Of a stretch of 64,000 nt of DNA, positions 35,438 to 46,278 are shown one piece after another; the first letter of the stretch is position 1, and every line of letters begins with the position of its first letter. The notes under the pieces are model-generated. The model searched no databases and was not told where the DNA came from. It saw nothing but the letters and a program-made list of their open reading frames with translations. The stretch covers positions 6,693 through 70,692 of the forward strand of contig NZ_JALKAL010000011.1 in assembly GCF_023015765.1 (NCBI RefSeq), read 5' to 3'. Position numbers and translations under genes: made by a program. This DNA comes from Ornithinimicrobium sp. F0845. Lineage in GTDB: Bacteria > Actinomycetota > Actinomycetes > Actinomycetales > Dermatophilaceae.

Positions 35438-36556
35438 ATGGGGATCATCGACCGCGTCGAGCGCGGCCTCGAGCGGGCCGTCAAGGCACCGTTCGCGAAG
35501 GTGTTCAAGGCCGAGGTCCAGCCGGTCGAGATCGCCTCCGCGATGCGTGGGGCGATGGACGAGCGGGCCGCCGTCCTCGGACCGGGACGCACCATGGTGC
35601 CCAACGTCTTCACCATCGAGCTCGCCACGAGCGACTACGAGCGGCTCTCCTCCTACGACACCGCCCTGACCGACGAGCTCGTCGCCGCCGCCGAGGACCA
35701 CGCCGACGCCCAGCGCTACACCCCAGCCGGCACCGTCGAGGTGCGGCTGACCTCGGACGACGAGCTGGAGACCGGCATCTTCCGGGTGCGTCCCGCGAGC
35801 AAGAACGCCCGTCGCCAGGCCCAGCGCCGGCCGGCACAGCGCCCGGGCGAGGGTCTGCGACCCGCCGCCCTCGATCGAGAGAGTATGCCGGGGCAACAGC
35901 GTCCGCAGGGCAGGCCGGCTCCCGCGCGGGGCCCGCAGGCAGACGACCCGAACGCCCCCTACCGCCCCCCGGCCCAGGGTCACCAGCCGCCGGGCCCGGG
36001 CCACCAGCAGCCGGGTCAGGGACAGCGTCCATCCGGCCACGGACAACAGGGCCACGGACAGCCGGCCCAGGGTCAGCGCCCACCGGGCCCGCGCCAGGCC
36101 CCTCCCGGGGTCGGCGCCGCTGCGGCCGTCGCCGCACGGGGCGGTCAGCCGGGGACTGGTGCCCCGTCATACTCCCCTCCGGGCGGCACCCGCGGACCCT
36201 CGACGCGGGAGTTCCCGGCCTCGCCGGGCCGCTCCCAGCGGCCGGTCAGCGGTCGTGGCCCACGGCCGTGGATCGACGTCAACGGCCGGGCGCACAGTCT
36301 GACCGCCGCCGTCACCGTGATCGGCCGCGACGCCTCGGCCGACCTGGTGATCGACGACCCCGGCGTCTCCAGGCGGCACGCGGAGCTGCGGATCACCCAC
36401 GACGGACCGCACCAGCAGGTGCTCGTCAAGGATCTCGGCTCGACCAACGGCTCATACCTCAACGGTGACCAGATCGGCACCGAGCAGCTCACCGAGGGCG
36501 ACCGTCTGACGCTGGGCAGCACGACGCTCGTCTTCCATGCGGAAGGCGGCCGATGA
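35438..36556 (+). CDS. fhaA: FHA-domain protein FhaA
   Basis: 372 residues. Residues 1-125 are the FhaA/DUF3662 domain (MGIIDRVERGLERAVKAPFA), 130-270 a Gln/Pro/Gly-rich disordered linker (QGHQPPGPGHQQPGQGQ), and 280-370 a C-terminal FHA domain (VIGRDASADLVIDDPGVSRR, DLGSTNGSYLNG) that binds phosphothreonine. FhaA is recruited to peptidoglycan synthesis through kinase-phosphorylated partners such as MviN. The ATG 35438 follows AAGGGAG. It heads the fhaA-fhaB-pstP-rodA-pbpA-pknB operon, and a TACGAT -10-like element lies at 35368-35373. Confidence 0.95.
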   Translation: MGIIDRVERGLERAVKAPFAKVFKAEVQPVEIASAMRGAMDERAAVLGPGRTMVPNVFTIELATSDYERLSSYDTALTDELVAAAEDHADAQRYTPAGTVEVRLTSDDELETGIFRVRPASKNARRQAQRRPAQRPGEGLRPAALDRESMPGQQRPQGRPAPARGPQADDPNAPYRPPAQGHQPPGPGHQQPGQGQRPSGHGQQGHGQPAQGQRPPGPRQAPPGVGAAAAVAARGGQPGTGAPSYSPPGGTRGPSTREFPASPGRSQRPVSGRGPRPWIDVNGRAHSLTAAVTVIGRDASADLVIDDPGVSRRHAELRITHDGPHQQVLVKDLGSTNGSYLNGDQIGTEQLTEGDRLTLGSTTLVFHAEGGR

Positions 36557-36584
36557 GGCCCGCGGAGCTCGTCGAGAGGGCACG

Positions 36585-37055
36585 ATGAGCGAGCTGACCC
36601 TCAACATCATCCGGCTCGGGATCCTCGCCCTGCTCTGGGCCTTCGTCTTCAGCGTGGTCGGCGCCCTGCGGGGCGACCTCTACGGCACCAGGGTCCTGAC
36701 GCGCAGCACCCCCGGGCGCGCCGAGCGGGCCCCCGGGAGGGCCCCGCGGTCGGTCCGCCGCGGCCCCCACTCGCTGGCCGTCGTGGCCGGCAGCCTGCGC
36801 GGCACCACCGTCCCGCTCAACGAGGGCGGCCTGCTCATCGGTCGCAACCCGGAGTGCTCCCTGGTGCTCACCGACGACTACGCCTCCGGCCGGCACCTGC
36901 GCCTCTATCTGGGCCCGGACGGACAGTGGTATGCCGATGACCTGGACTCCACGAACGGCACCTTCATCAACAACCAGCGGATCGGGACCGGCCACCGGCT
37001 CGAGGTGGGGACCCAGATCCGGATCGGCCAGACGATCCTCGAGCTGCAGCGGTAG
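36585..37055 (+). CDS. fhaB: FHA-domain membrane protein FhaB
   Basis: 156 residues: a short N-terminal transmembrane helix (LNIIRLGILALLWAFVFSVV), a basic linker and a C-terminal FHA domain (LLIGRNPECSLVLTDDYASG, DLDSTNGTFINNQ) with the phosphothreonine-binding Arg and Ser/Asn residues. FhaB/FipA links FtsZ and penicillin-binding proteins to kinase signalling. ATG 36585 has GAGAGGG just upstream and lies 28 bases after fhaA. Next comes pstP with a 5-base gap. Confidence 0.94.
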   Translation: MSELTLNIIRLGILALLWAFVFSVVGALRGDLYGTRVLTRSTPGRAERAPGRAPRSVRRGPHSLAVVAGSLRGTTVPLNEGGLLIGRNPECSLVLTDDYASGRHLRLYLGPDGQWYADDLDSTNGTFINNQRIGTGHRLEVGTQIRIGQTILELQR

Positions 37056-37060
37056 TCCCC

Positions 37061-38536
37061 ATGGTCGCGCTGCGCTACGCCGCCCGCTCCCACCTGGGTC
37101 TGGGCACCAAGAGTCGTAACGAGGACTCCGCCTACGCCGGGCCGGAGCTGCTCGTCCTGTGCGACGGCATGGGCGGGCACGCCGCCGGTGACGTCGCCAG
37201 CTCGCTGGTGGTCGGTGAGCTGGTGCACCTGGACGGCGAGAGCCACGGCGCCGACGACATGAGCGTCGTGCTCGAGCAGGCGATGATGGACGCCAACGAC
37301 CGGCTGGCCGAGGTCGCCGAGGAGTCCGAGAACACCCACGGGATGGGCACCACCTGCATCGCCATGATGCGCTCGGGCACCAAGCTCGCGGTGGCCAACA
37401 TCGGTGACTCCCGGGCCTACCTGCGCCGCGGCACCCGCGTCACGCAGATCACCAAGGACCACTCCTTCGTCCAGCAGCTGCTCGACGAGGGCCGGATCGG
37501 CGAGGAGGAGGCGCTGCACCACCCGCAGCGCTCGCTGGTCACCCGGGTCTTCACCGGCCGCCCCGACGACCGGCCCGACCTGTCCATGCGTGAGCTGCGC
37601 GCCGGCGACCGGTTGCTGCTCTGCTCGGACGGCCTCACCGACTATGTGGCGGAGTCGACGGTCGCCGAGCTGCTGCGCAGCGAGGACCCGCCCGGCAAGG
37701 TCGCCGACCAACTGATCTCCATCGCGCTGCGCGCCTCCACCCGCGACAACGTCACGGTGATCGTGGCCGACGTCGTCGACGCCGGAGAGGGCACCGGCAC
37801 GACCGAGCCCCAGGTCGTCGGTGCCGCCAGCGAGCGCCGCGGCACCCAGCTGCTGACTCCGCAGACCCCGGCCGAGAAGGCCGCCGCCCTCTCCCGGACC
37901 GTGCACGGCACCGACCCGGCGCCCGAACTGGCCGAGGAGTCGGCACGCGGTGGGCTGGCCACCTGGATGCGTCGCAGCCTGATCGGCCTGGCGATCCTCG
38001 CCGTGGTGACGGTCGGTGCGTGGGCGACCTACGACTGGTCCCAGCGCCAGTACTTCGTCGGCGAGGCCAACGGGCACGTCACGATCTTCCGCGGCGTCAG
38101 CCAGGACCTCGGTCCGTTCGTGCTGTCCAGCCCGGAGGAGGAGACCGACGTCGAGCTGGAGACGCTGCCGGCGCACTACCGCAACCGGGTGATCAACACC
38201 CTGACGGCCGATGACCGCGCCGACGCCGACCGGATCGTCGAGGAGCTCCGCTTCCTGGCGCTGCCCCGCTGCGAGGACGTCATCCAGCTGCCGCTGCCCG
38301 GCGACGGGACGGCGACCACCGCCGGGCCGGACACGGCCACCGCGACCGCCGGACCGGACGGGGTCACCGCGACCGCCGGGCCGGACGGGGCCCTCTCGAC
38401 GGCCGGGCCCGACGACGCCTCCGCCACGTCGCGCGGCCCCGAAGCCGCGACCGAGACCTCCTCGGTTGACGACGCCGCCGCCACGACGGCCCCCACGCCC
38501 CCGCTACGCCAACCCACCGTGGACTGCGTGCCGTGA
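37061..38536 (+). CDS. pstP: Membrane Ser/Thr phosphatase PstP (PP2C type)
   Basis: 491 residues. Residues 1-240 are a PP2C/PPM phosphatase with metal-ligand motifs RNEDS, DGMGGHAAG, GDSRAYL, DGLTDYV and RDNVTVIV. A single transmembrane helix follows near 305-328 (LIGLAILAVVTVGAW), then an extracytoplasmic domain of about 90 residues and a Thr/Ala/Gly-Pro repeat tail. It reverses phosphorylation by PknB-type kinases. The tail contains four 9-residue repeats (TAGPD...) encoded by 27-bp tandem DNA repeats at 38318-38425, and is much longer than that of the mycobacterial protein. It overlaps rodA by 4 bp. Confidence 0.93.
   Translation: MVALRYAARSHLGLGTKSRNEDSAYAGPELLVLCDGMGGHAAGDVASSLVVGELVHLDGESHGADDMSVVLEQAMMDANDRLAEVAEESENTHGMGTTCIAMMRSGTKLAVANIGDSRAYLRRGTRVTQITKDHSFVQQLLDEGRIGEEEALHHPQRSLVTRVFTGRPDDRPDLSMRELRAGDRLLLCSDGLTDYVAESTVAELLRSEDPPGKVADQLISIALRASTRDNVTVIVADVVDAGEGTGTTEPQVVGAASERRGTQLLTPQTPAEKAAALSRTVHGTDPAPELAEESARGGLATWMRRSLIGLAILAVVTVGAWATYDWSQRQYFVGEANGHVTIFRGVSQDLGPFVLSSPEEETDVELETLPAHYRNRVINTLTADDRADADRIVEELRFLALPRCEDVIQLPLPGDGTATTAGPDTATATAGPDGVTATAGPDGALSTAGPDDASATSRGPEAATETSSVDDAAATTAPTPPLRQPTVDCVP
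38318..38425. repeat. Four 27-bp tandem repeats in the pstP tail
   Basis: Units start at 38318, 38345, 38372 and 38399 and encode TAGPDTATA, TAGPDGVTA, TAGPDGALS and TAGPDDASA. The core GCCGGGCCGGAC is nearly invariant. Copy number probably varies between strains without frame change. Confidence 0.85.
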
Positions 38537-39909
38537 CGACCATCACCACCTTCCGGCCGCGCACGGGGCGGACGACCGAGCTCGTGCTGCTCCTGTTCGC
38601 CATCGGCATCGTGCTGCTGGCCCACGTCAACGTCGGCCTGGCCGTCAACGACGAGATCCCGCCGAACCTGAGGTTGACCGCGGCGTTGCTGATCGTCTTC
38701 ACCGTCGGCCTGCACCTGGTGCTGCGCTGGCGGGCGAAGTATGCCGATCCCCTTCTGCTCCCCATCGCCACCCTGCTCAACGGGCTGGGTCTGGTGATGA
38801 TCCTGCGCCTGGACTACGCCGCCGGCCGCGACGTCGGCAGCCTGGTGGCCAGCCGTCAGCTGCTGTGGAGCGCGCTGGGCATCGCGCTGGCGGCGGGGGT
38901 CATCATCCTGCTGCGTGACCACCGCTTGCTGCGGCGCTACACCTACATCGCGATGGTCGTCGGCTTCCTGCTCCTGCTGCTGCCGATGCTGCCGGTCATC
39001 GGGCACGAGGAGAACGGCTCCCGCCTGTGGATCAGGATCGCGGGGTTCAGCTTCCAGCCAGGTGAGATCGCCAAGATCGTGCTCACCGTGTTCTTCGCCG
39101 GCTACCTGGTCGCCACCCGGGACGCGCTGTCCCTGGTCGGGCGGCGCTTCCTGGGCCTGCAGCTGCCGCGGGGCCGCGACCTCGGGCCGCTGCTGGCCGC
39201 CTGGGGTCTGTCGGTGCTCATCCTGGTCGCCCAGCGCGACCTGGGCTCCTCGCTGCTCTTCTTCGGTCTCTTCGTCGCCATGCTCTACGTGGCGACCGAG
39301 CGGGTCAGCTGGATCATCATCGGCCTGTCGCTGTTCTGCGCGGGGGCCTTCGTGGCCTGGCGGCTCTTCCCGCACGTACAGACCCGGGTGCAGCTGTGGC
39401 TCGACCCGTTCGACCCGAGCGCGTCCTCGGACCAGGTCGCCAAGGGCCTGATGGGGATGGGTCACGGCGGCCTCTTCGGGACCGGCCTGGGCGAGGGCTT
39501 CCCGCACCTGACCTACTTCGCCAACAGCGACTACATCTTCGCCAGCTTCGCCGAGGAGCTCGGGCTGATCGGCATCTTCGCGATGCTCATGCTCTATGCC
39601 CTCCTGGTCGAGCGGGGGCTGCGCACCGCCATCGGCTCACGTGAGGGCTTCGGCAAGCTGCTCGCCACCGGCCTGGCCTTCTCGATCGGGCTGCAGATCT
39701 TCGTCGTCGTCGGCGGGCTGACCCGCGTCATCCCGCTGACCGGCCTGACCACGCCCTTCCTCTCCGCCGGAGGCTCCTCGCTCATCGCCAACTGGATCAT
39801 CGTCGCGCTCCTCATGCGGATCAGCGACCACGCCCGCCGACCCGTCGCCGAGCGCGTCACCGACGACCCCGAGCTCGACACCAGCACCCACGCGGGAGTC
39901 GCCCGGTGA
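38533..39909 (+). CDS. rodA: RodA/FtsW-family peptidoglycan glycosyltransferase
   Basis: 458-residue SEDS protein with about ten transmembrane helices. Conserved stretches include GSRLWIRIAGFSFQPGEI, LVAQRDLGSSLLFF and PLTGLTTPFLSAGGSS, which contribute the catalytic groove. SEDS enzymes polymerise lipid II with a partner class B PBP, here encoded immediately downstream. GTG 38533 overlaps pstP by 4 bp and the stop overlaps pbpA by 4 bp. It supports elongation or division-related wall growth. Confidence 0.95.
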   Translation: MTTITTFRPRTGRTTELVLLLFAIGIVLLAHVNVGLAVNDEIPPNLRLTAALLIVFTVGLHLVLRWRAKYADPLLLPIATLLNGLGLVMILRLDYAAGRDVGSLVASRQLLWSALGIALAAGVIILLRDHRLLRRYTYIAMVVGFLLLLLPMLPVIGHEENGSRLWIRIAGFSFQPGEIAKIVLTVFFAGYLVATRDALSLVGRRFLGLQLPRGRDLGPLLAAWGLSVLILVAQRDLGSSLLFFGLFVAMLYVATERVSWIIIGLSLFCAGAFVAWRLFPHVQTRVQLWLDPFDPSASSDQVAKGLMGMGHGGLFGTGLGEGFPHLTYFANSDYIFASFAEELGLIGIFAMLMLYALLVERGLRTAIGSREGFGKLLATGLAFSIGLQIFVVVGGLTRVIPLTGLTTPFLSAGGSSLIANWIIVALLMRISDHARRPVAERVTDDPELDTSTHAGVAR

Positions 39910-41359
39910 ACGCCCCCATCCGCCGCCTGGCCGTGGTCGTCTCCCTGATGTTCGCCGCGCTGCTGGTCGCCACGACCTACATCCAGTTCTTCCAGGCCGA
40001 GGAGCTGCGGGAGATGGCCGGCAACCGGCGCACGCTGCTGGACGAGTACGGCCGCGAGCGCGGCGCGATCCTCGTCGAGGGCACCTCCATCGCCGAGTCC
40101 GTGCCCACCGACAACGACCTGTCGTGGATGCGGGTCTACGACCAGGGCCGCCTCTATGCCCACGTCACCGGCTACTACTCCTTCATCTACGGCGCCGGCG
40201 CCGGGTTGGAGCGGTCCGCGAACTCGCTGCTCTCCGGGTCGGACGACTCGCTGTTCTACCGTCGGATCCCCGACCTCATCCTCGGCCGCGACCCCAGCGG
40301 CGCGAGCCTGGAGCTGACCCTCGACCCCGACGTCCAGCGGGCCGCGTCGGAGGCGCTGGGCGACCGGCGCGGTGCGGTGGTCGCGCTCGACCCCCGCACC
40401 GGGGAGATCCTGGCCATGGTCAGCCACCCGACCTTCGACCCCAACTCCGTGAGCTCGCACAACCTCAGCGCGGTCCAGCAAGCCTACGAGGAGCTCAACG
40501 CGGACACCTCGCGCCCGCTGATCAACCGCGCCATCGGCGGCGACCTCTACCCGCCGGGGTCGGTCTTCAAGCTGGTGGTGACCGCCGCTGCGCTGGAGTC
40601 CAACGAGTTCACGCCCGACAGCGAGCTGCCCTCGCCACTGCGCTACACGCTGCCGGGGACCACGACGTCGATCCCCAACTTCGGTGGCTCCTCGTGCAGC
40701 GACGGCGACACGACCAGCCTGTTCGACTCGCTGCGCGTCTCGTGCAACACCTCCTTCGCCTGGCTCGCCAACGAGCTCGGCGCCGAGGCCCTCAACGCGC
40801 AGTCCGAGGCCTTCGGGTTCGGCCAGTCCCTGCAGGTGCCGCTGCCGGTGACGCCGAGCCGCTACCCGGTGGACGCCGACGACGCCCAGGTGGCCCTGAC
40901 CGGCATCGGGCAGTATGACGTGCGCGTCACCCCCCTGCAGATCGCCATGGTGTCCGCCGGCATCGCCAACGACGGACAGGTGATGACCCCCTACCTGATC
41001 GACACCGTGCGTGACAAGGACCTGGACCCGATCGACACCACCGAGCCAAGAGAGCTCTCCACCGCGACCAGCGAGCGGACCGCCCAGGAGATCACCGACA
41101 TGATGGTCGCCGTCGTCGAGTCGGGCTCGGGGTCGCGCGCGGCGCTGCCGGGGGTGCAGGTGGCCGGCAAGACGGGCACGGCGGAGTTCGGCAGCAGCGG
41201 CGCGGCGCACGCATGGTTCACTGGGTTCGCTCCGGCGGACGACCCGACCATCGCGGTGGCCGTCATCGTGGAGAGCGCAACAGAGGACTGGACCGGAGAG
41301 ACCGGAGGGGTCGTCGCGGCACCCATCGCGCGCGCGGTCCTTGAGGCAGGAGTGAATCG

Positions 41360-41363
<4 letters not shown>
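39906..41363 (+). CDS. pbpA: Penicillin-binding protein PbpA (class B transpeptidase)
   Basis: 485 residues. A short cytoplasmic tail and one transmembrane anchor (LAVVVSLMFAALLVATTYI) precede a pedestal domain and a transpeptidase domain with S219-V-F-K222 (SxxK), S279-C-N281 (SxN) and K422-T-G424 (KTG). It cross-links peptidoglycan outside the membrane as partner of RodA. GTG 39906 overlaps rodA by 4 bp and the stop overlaps pknB by 4 bp. The first residues, NAPIRRLAVV, are typical of actinobacterial PbpA. Confidence 0.95.
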
Positions 41364-43387
<2,024 letters not shown>

Positions 43388-43455
43388 GGGCCTTGGACGG
43401 TCACGGCCGGCTTCTGGTCGGCGCGGGCCGCCACGCCCGTCGGGCGCGGCCCCGC

Positions 43456-44205
43456 TCAGCGGCCCAGCGGCAGCTCTTCCTCGACCTCCGGGCGGGGGCC
43501 GAGCGGCGTGGCGTGCTGGGCGCGCAGCGTGCCGACGAAGGCGGGCAGCTCGACCTCGGCGAGCTCGGTCACCTGGTAGCCGAGCCCGAGGATCTCGGCC
43601 CAGGCCCGGTAGTTGCTGACCGTCGCGTCGTCCTCGAGGGCGCCCAGCAGGCTGCCCCGGTCGCCGATGGCGGTGATCGTGTAGGGCGGGGAGTAGACCC
43701 GGCCCTGGAGGTAGAGCGTGTTGCCGACGCAGCGGACCGCGCTGGTGGAGATGATCCGCTGGTCCTGCACCATCATCGCCTCCGCGCCCCCGGCCCACAG
43801 GGCGTTGATGACCCCCTGGACGTCCTGCTGGTGGACCACGACGTCGTCGACGGTGTAGTCGGCGGGAAGGGTCTCCAGGGTGTATCCCGCGTCGTCCAGC
43901 ATCACCTGCACCCCCGGCCCCCGCACCGCCTCGGACCCCACGAGCGGGGCCAGTGCCTCGGCGTCGACCTTGGCCGGCAGGGGACTCGCGTCGCTGGCCT
44001 CGTCGATCTCCGTGCGCAGCTCCTCGACCTGGGTGGCGAGCGCCTCCACCTGTGCGGTGCGCTCGGTGATCAGGCCCGCCAGGGTCTCGGGCTCGGCCGG
44101 CTCGTCCTCGGCCAGGGCGGCGGAGGTGCCGAAGAGCAACCCGGCCCCCAAAGCCATCACGGGCACCAGGACGCGCCAGGCGCCCCGGCCGCTCGGCTCG
44201 CTCAT
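43456..44205 (-). CDS. DUF881 membrane-anchored protein
   Basis: 249 residues with one N-terminal transmembrane/signal segment (WRVLVPVMALGAGLLFG), a helical stretch with coiled-coil character (EALATQVEELRTEIDEA) and a beta-rich DUF881 domain (PGVQVMLDDAG, INALWAGGAEAMMVQDQ, RVYSPPYTITAIGD). DUF881 proteins are common beside actinobacterial division genes and are predicted to be extracytoplasmic; no molecular activity is known to me. It is divergent from crgA and converges on pknB. Confidence 0.88.
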   Translation of the reverse strand: MSEPSGRGAWRVLVPVMALGAGLLFGTSAALAEDEPAEPETLAGLITERTAQVEALATQVEELRTEIDEASDASPLPAKVDAEALAPLVGSEAVRGPGVQVMLDDAGYTLETLPADYTVDDVVVHQQDVQGVINALWAGGAEAMMVQDQRIISTSAVRCVGNTLYLQGRVYSPPYTITAIGDRGSLLGALEDDATVSNYRAWAEILGLGYQVTELAEVELPAFVGTLRAQHATPLGPRPEVEEELPLGR

Positions 44206-44244
44206 CTCGTCCCTCTCCCGGTGTGAGGTTCCAGCCTAACGCCC

Positions 44245-44265
44245 GGCCCACGTATCCTGTGGGCC
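44245..44265. promoter_or_regulatory. Inverted repeat around a -10-like hexamer upstream of crgA
   Basis: GGCCCAC (44245-44251) and GTGGGCC (44259-44265) flank TATCCT (44253-44258), a -10-like hexamer. A regulator bound here would cover the promoter. The site lies between the divergent DUF881 and crgA genes. Confidence 0.4.
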
Positions 44266-44342
44266 AGCGCCCGGCATACTGCCCGGTCGCGGAGCCGGGC
44301 GGCAGCACAGCCGTCCCGACCAACCCAGCAGAAGGAGTTGTC

Positions 44343-44594
44343 GTGCCGAAGTCCAAGGGACGCGTCAAGAAGACCCGCAAGGACCAGCGCCCCGTCGACG
44401 TCGCCGCACCGCCGCAGGTCAACCCGCCGTGGTTCGTGCCGGTCATGTGCGGCCTGATGATCTTCGGCGTCCTGTGGGTCACCACGTTCTATGTCACCAG
44501 CGGCGACTGGCCGCTGAAGATCGGCTACTGGAACCTGGTGGTCGGCCTGGGCGCCATCATGGCCGGGTTCATGATGACCACCCGCTGGCGCTAG
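44343..44594 (+). CDS. crgA: Cell division protein CrgA
   Basis: 83-residue small membrane protein with a basic N-terminus (PKSKGRVKKTRKDQR) and two transmembrane helices (WFVPVMCGLMIFGVLWVTTF and the GYWNLVVGLGAIMAGFM segment), matching CrgA in length and layout. CrgA recruits FtsI/PBP3 to the septum and modulates FtsZ timing. GTG 44343 follows AAGGAG. Its place near the fhaA-pknB cluster and the rhomboid gene is the standard oriC-proximal order. It converges on the rhomboid gene across a strong hairpin. Confidence 0.95.
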   Translation: MPKSKGRVKKTRKDQRPVDVAAPPQVNPPWFVPVMCGLMIFGVLWVTTFYVTSGDWPLKIGYWNLVVGLGAIMAGFMMTTRWR

Positions 44595-44600
44595 CCCGGC

Positions 44601-44634
44601 GTTATCCCCACGTTATCCACAGGGTGGGGATAAC
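44601..44634. terminator. Perfect 11-bp inverted repeat with a DnaA-box-like core
   Basis: GTTATCCCCAC (44601-44611) and GTGGGGATAAC (44624-44634) are exact complements. The loop contains TTATCCACA (44613-44621), a perfect DnaA box. It sits 7 bases after crgA and 90 before the convergent rhomboid stop. The obvious role is a bidirectional terminator; the DnaA box may matter too, since this region is normally near oriC. Confidence 0.65.
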
Positions 44635-44722
44635 TACACGGGTGTGATTCGAGCGTGACCTGCGCCACAGGTGCGGAGGTCAGCGGGACGCAGCGCCCGT
44701 GGCGCTACGCAGGCTGCGCGGG

Positions 44723-45592
44723 CTACATCAGGATGGCGTCCGCGACGGACTGGATCCGCCAGTAGGACGTCGCCGCCAGCACGACGAGCAGCCCGAGCAT
44801 CGCCGGCCAGAACCAGCGCCTGCGCGACGCGGCCTCGGTGACGGTGCGCCCGGTCGGTGCCGTCGCGGCCAGCACGAGCGCGATGATGGCACCAGTGACG
44901 GCGCCGCCGAGGTGGGCCTGCCAGGCGATGTTCGGCAGGACGAAGCCCAGGACCCCATTGATCACGAAGACGACGATGATCCCACCGGTCTCCCGGCCGA
45001 GGTGCCGGTTGAGCACCAGGGTCGCCGCGAAGAGCCCGAAGACCGCTCCCGAGGCGCCCACCGTGGGCGTGGTCCAGCCGTCGGGGAACGGCGCGAGCAG
45101 CAGGTAGCCCACCGAGCCGCCGATCGCGCTGATCAGGAAGAGCGCCAGGAACTTCACCCGACCCAGCAGCGGCTCGAGGTACTGCCCGGTGATCCAGAGG
45201 GCGAACATGTTGAACAGGATGTGCATCACGCCGCTGGGCGAGTGCGCGAAGGCCGCGGTGATGAACCGCCAGGGCTCGGACTCGGCCAGCAACGGCACGA
45301 ACATCAGCTCGAAGGTCACCCGGTCGTTGGTCAGCTGCCCGACGTAGACCACCGCGCAGATCGCGATCAGCGTGAGGGTGACGATCGGCCGCCCACCGGT
45401 CGTCGGCGCACCGAACCGGGACGTCGGCGTGCGGACGGTGCGCGCCTGCTCCCTGACGCAGTCCACGCACTGGATGCCGACGGCCGCAGGCCGCTGGCAC
45501 TCCGGGCACACGGGTCGGCCGCACCGCTGACAGTTGATGTATGACGGTCGGTCCGGGTGGCGCGGACAGACCGGTGGGGCGGGGGCTGTCAT
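44723..45592 (-). CDS. Rhomboid-family intramembrane serine protease with zinc-binding N-terminus
   Basis: 289 residues. A cysteine/histidine-rich zinc-ribbon or B-box-like module (CPRHPDRPSYINCQRCGRP, then CPEC and CVDC) precedes a six-helix rhomboid core with the catalytic Ser in GASGAVFGL and His in WQAHLGGAVTG. It should cut within membrane helices of substrate proteins. The start is ATG 45590-45592. It is separated from the cyclophilin gene by 21 bases, both on the minus strand. Confidence 0.93.
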   Translation of the reverse strand: MTAPAPPVCPRHPDRPSYINCQRCGRPVCPECQRPAAVGIQCVDCVREQARTVRTPTSRFGAPTTGGRPIVTLTLIAICAVVYVGQLTNDRVTFELMFVPLLAESEPWRFITAAFAHSPSGVMHILFNMFALWITGQYLEPLLGRVKFLALFLISAIGGSVGYLLLAPFPDGWTTPTVGASGAVFGLFAATLVLNRHLGRETGGIIVVFVINGVLGFVLPNIAWQAHLGGAVTGAIIALVLAATAPTGRTVTEAASRRRWFWPAMLGLLVVLAATSYWRIQSVADAILM

Positions 45593-45613
45593 GAGGCGGA
45601 ACTCACTCCGACG

Positions 45614-46132
45614 TCACTCGGAGACGACGACCTTCTCGATCACGACCGGCTCGACGGGCTTGTCACCGCGACCGGTGCGGGTGGTGGCGATGGCGTCGAC
45701 GACCGCCCGGGAGTCGGCGTCCGCGACCTCGCCGAAGATGGTGTGCTTGCCCATCAGGTGGGGGGTCGGGCCCACGGTGATGAAGAACTGCGAGCCGTTG
45801 GTGCCGCGGCCCATCTGCTTGCCGGCGTTGGCCATGGCCAGGACGTAGGGCTCGTTGAAGTTCTTGTCCGGGTGGATCTCGTCGTCAAAGGTGTAGCCCG
45901 GACCGCCGAAGCCCTCCCCGAGCGGGCAGCCGCCCTGGATCATGAACCCGTCGATGACCCGGTGGAAGATCAGCCCGTCGAAGAACGGCTGGGGGTTCTT
46001 GCGGCCGGCGTCGTCCTGGTAGTCCTTCTCGCCCGTGGCGAGGCCGACGAAGTTCTGCACCGTCTTGGGTGCGTGGTCCGGGAAGAGCGTCAGGTTGATG
46101 TTGCCCTTGCTGGTCTGCAGCGTCACGTTCAT
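45614..46132 (-). CDS. Cyclophilin-type peptidyl-prolyl cis-trans isomerase
   Basis: 172-residue cytoplasmic cyclophilin. The active site is intact: [28 protein letters not shown] and GKHTIFGEV include the catalytic Arg, Phe and Gln residues. A basic insertion ([13 protein letters not shown]) lies near residue 40. It helps protein folding by isomerising Xaa-Pro bonds. ATG 46130-46132 has GAGGA eight bases upstream. Its position between the rhomboid gene and the oriC side is standard for actinobacteria. Confidence 0.94.
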   Translation of the reverse strand: MNVTLQTSKGNINLTLFPDHAPKTVQNFVGLATGEKDYQDDAGRKNPQPFFDGLIFHRVIDGFMIQGGCPLGEGFGGPGYTFDDEIHPDKNFNEPYVLAMANAGKQMGRGTNGSQFFITVGPTPHLMGKHTIFGEVADADSRAVVDAIATTRTGRGDKPVEPVVIEKVVVSE

Positions 46133-46278
46133 GCAGCTATCCTCGCACGCGGGCTGCTCCGGTCCCCCGTCGCGGACGCCGCTGGGGCTCTGAGGAGGCC
46201 GGCCTGGAGCACGGGGTGGAGGATGAGGGTGACACAGTGCAGGATGGAATCCAACGCACGCCGACAGAGGAGGACTTT

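Noticed and set aside
44601-44634. Chromosome replication origin
   Set aside because: Only about three DnaA-like sites within a hairpin; no cluster of boxes, AT-rich unwinding region, dnaA or dnaN in the window.
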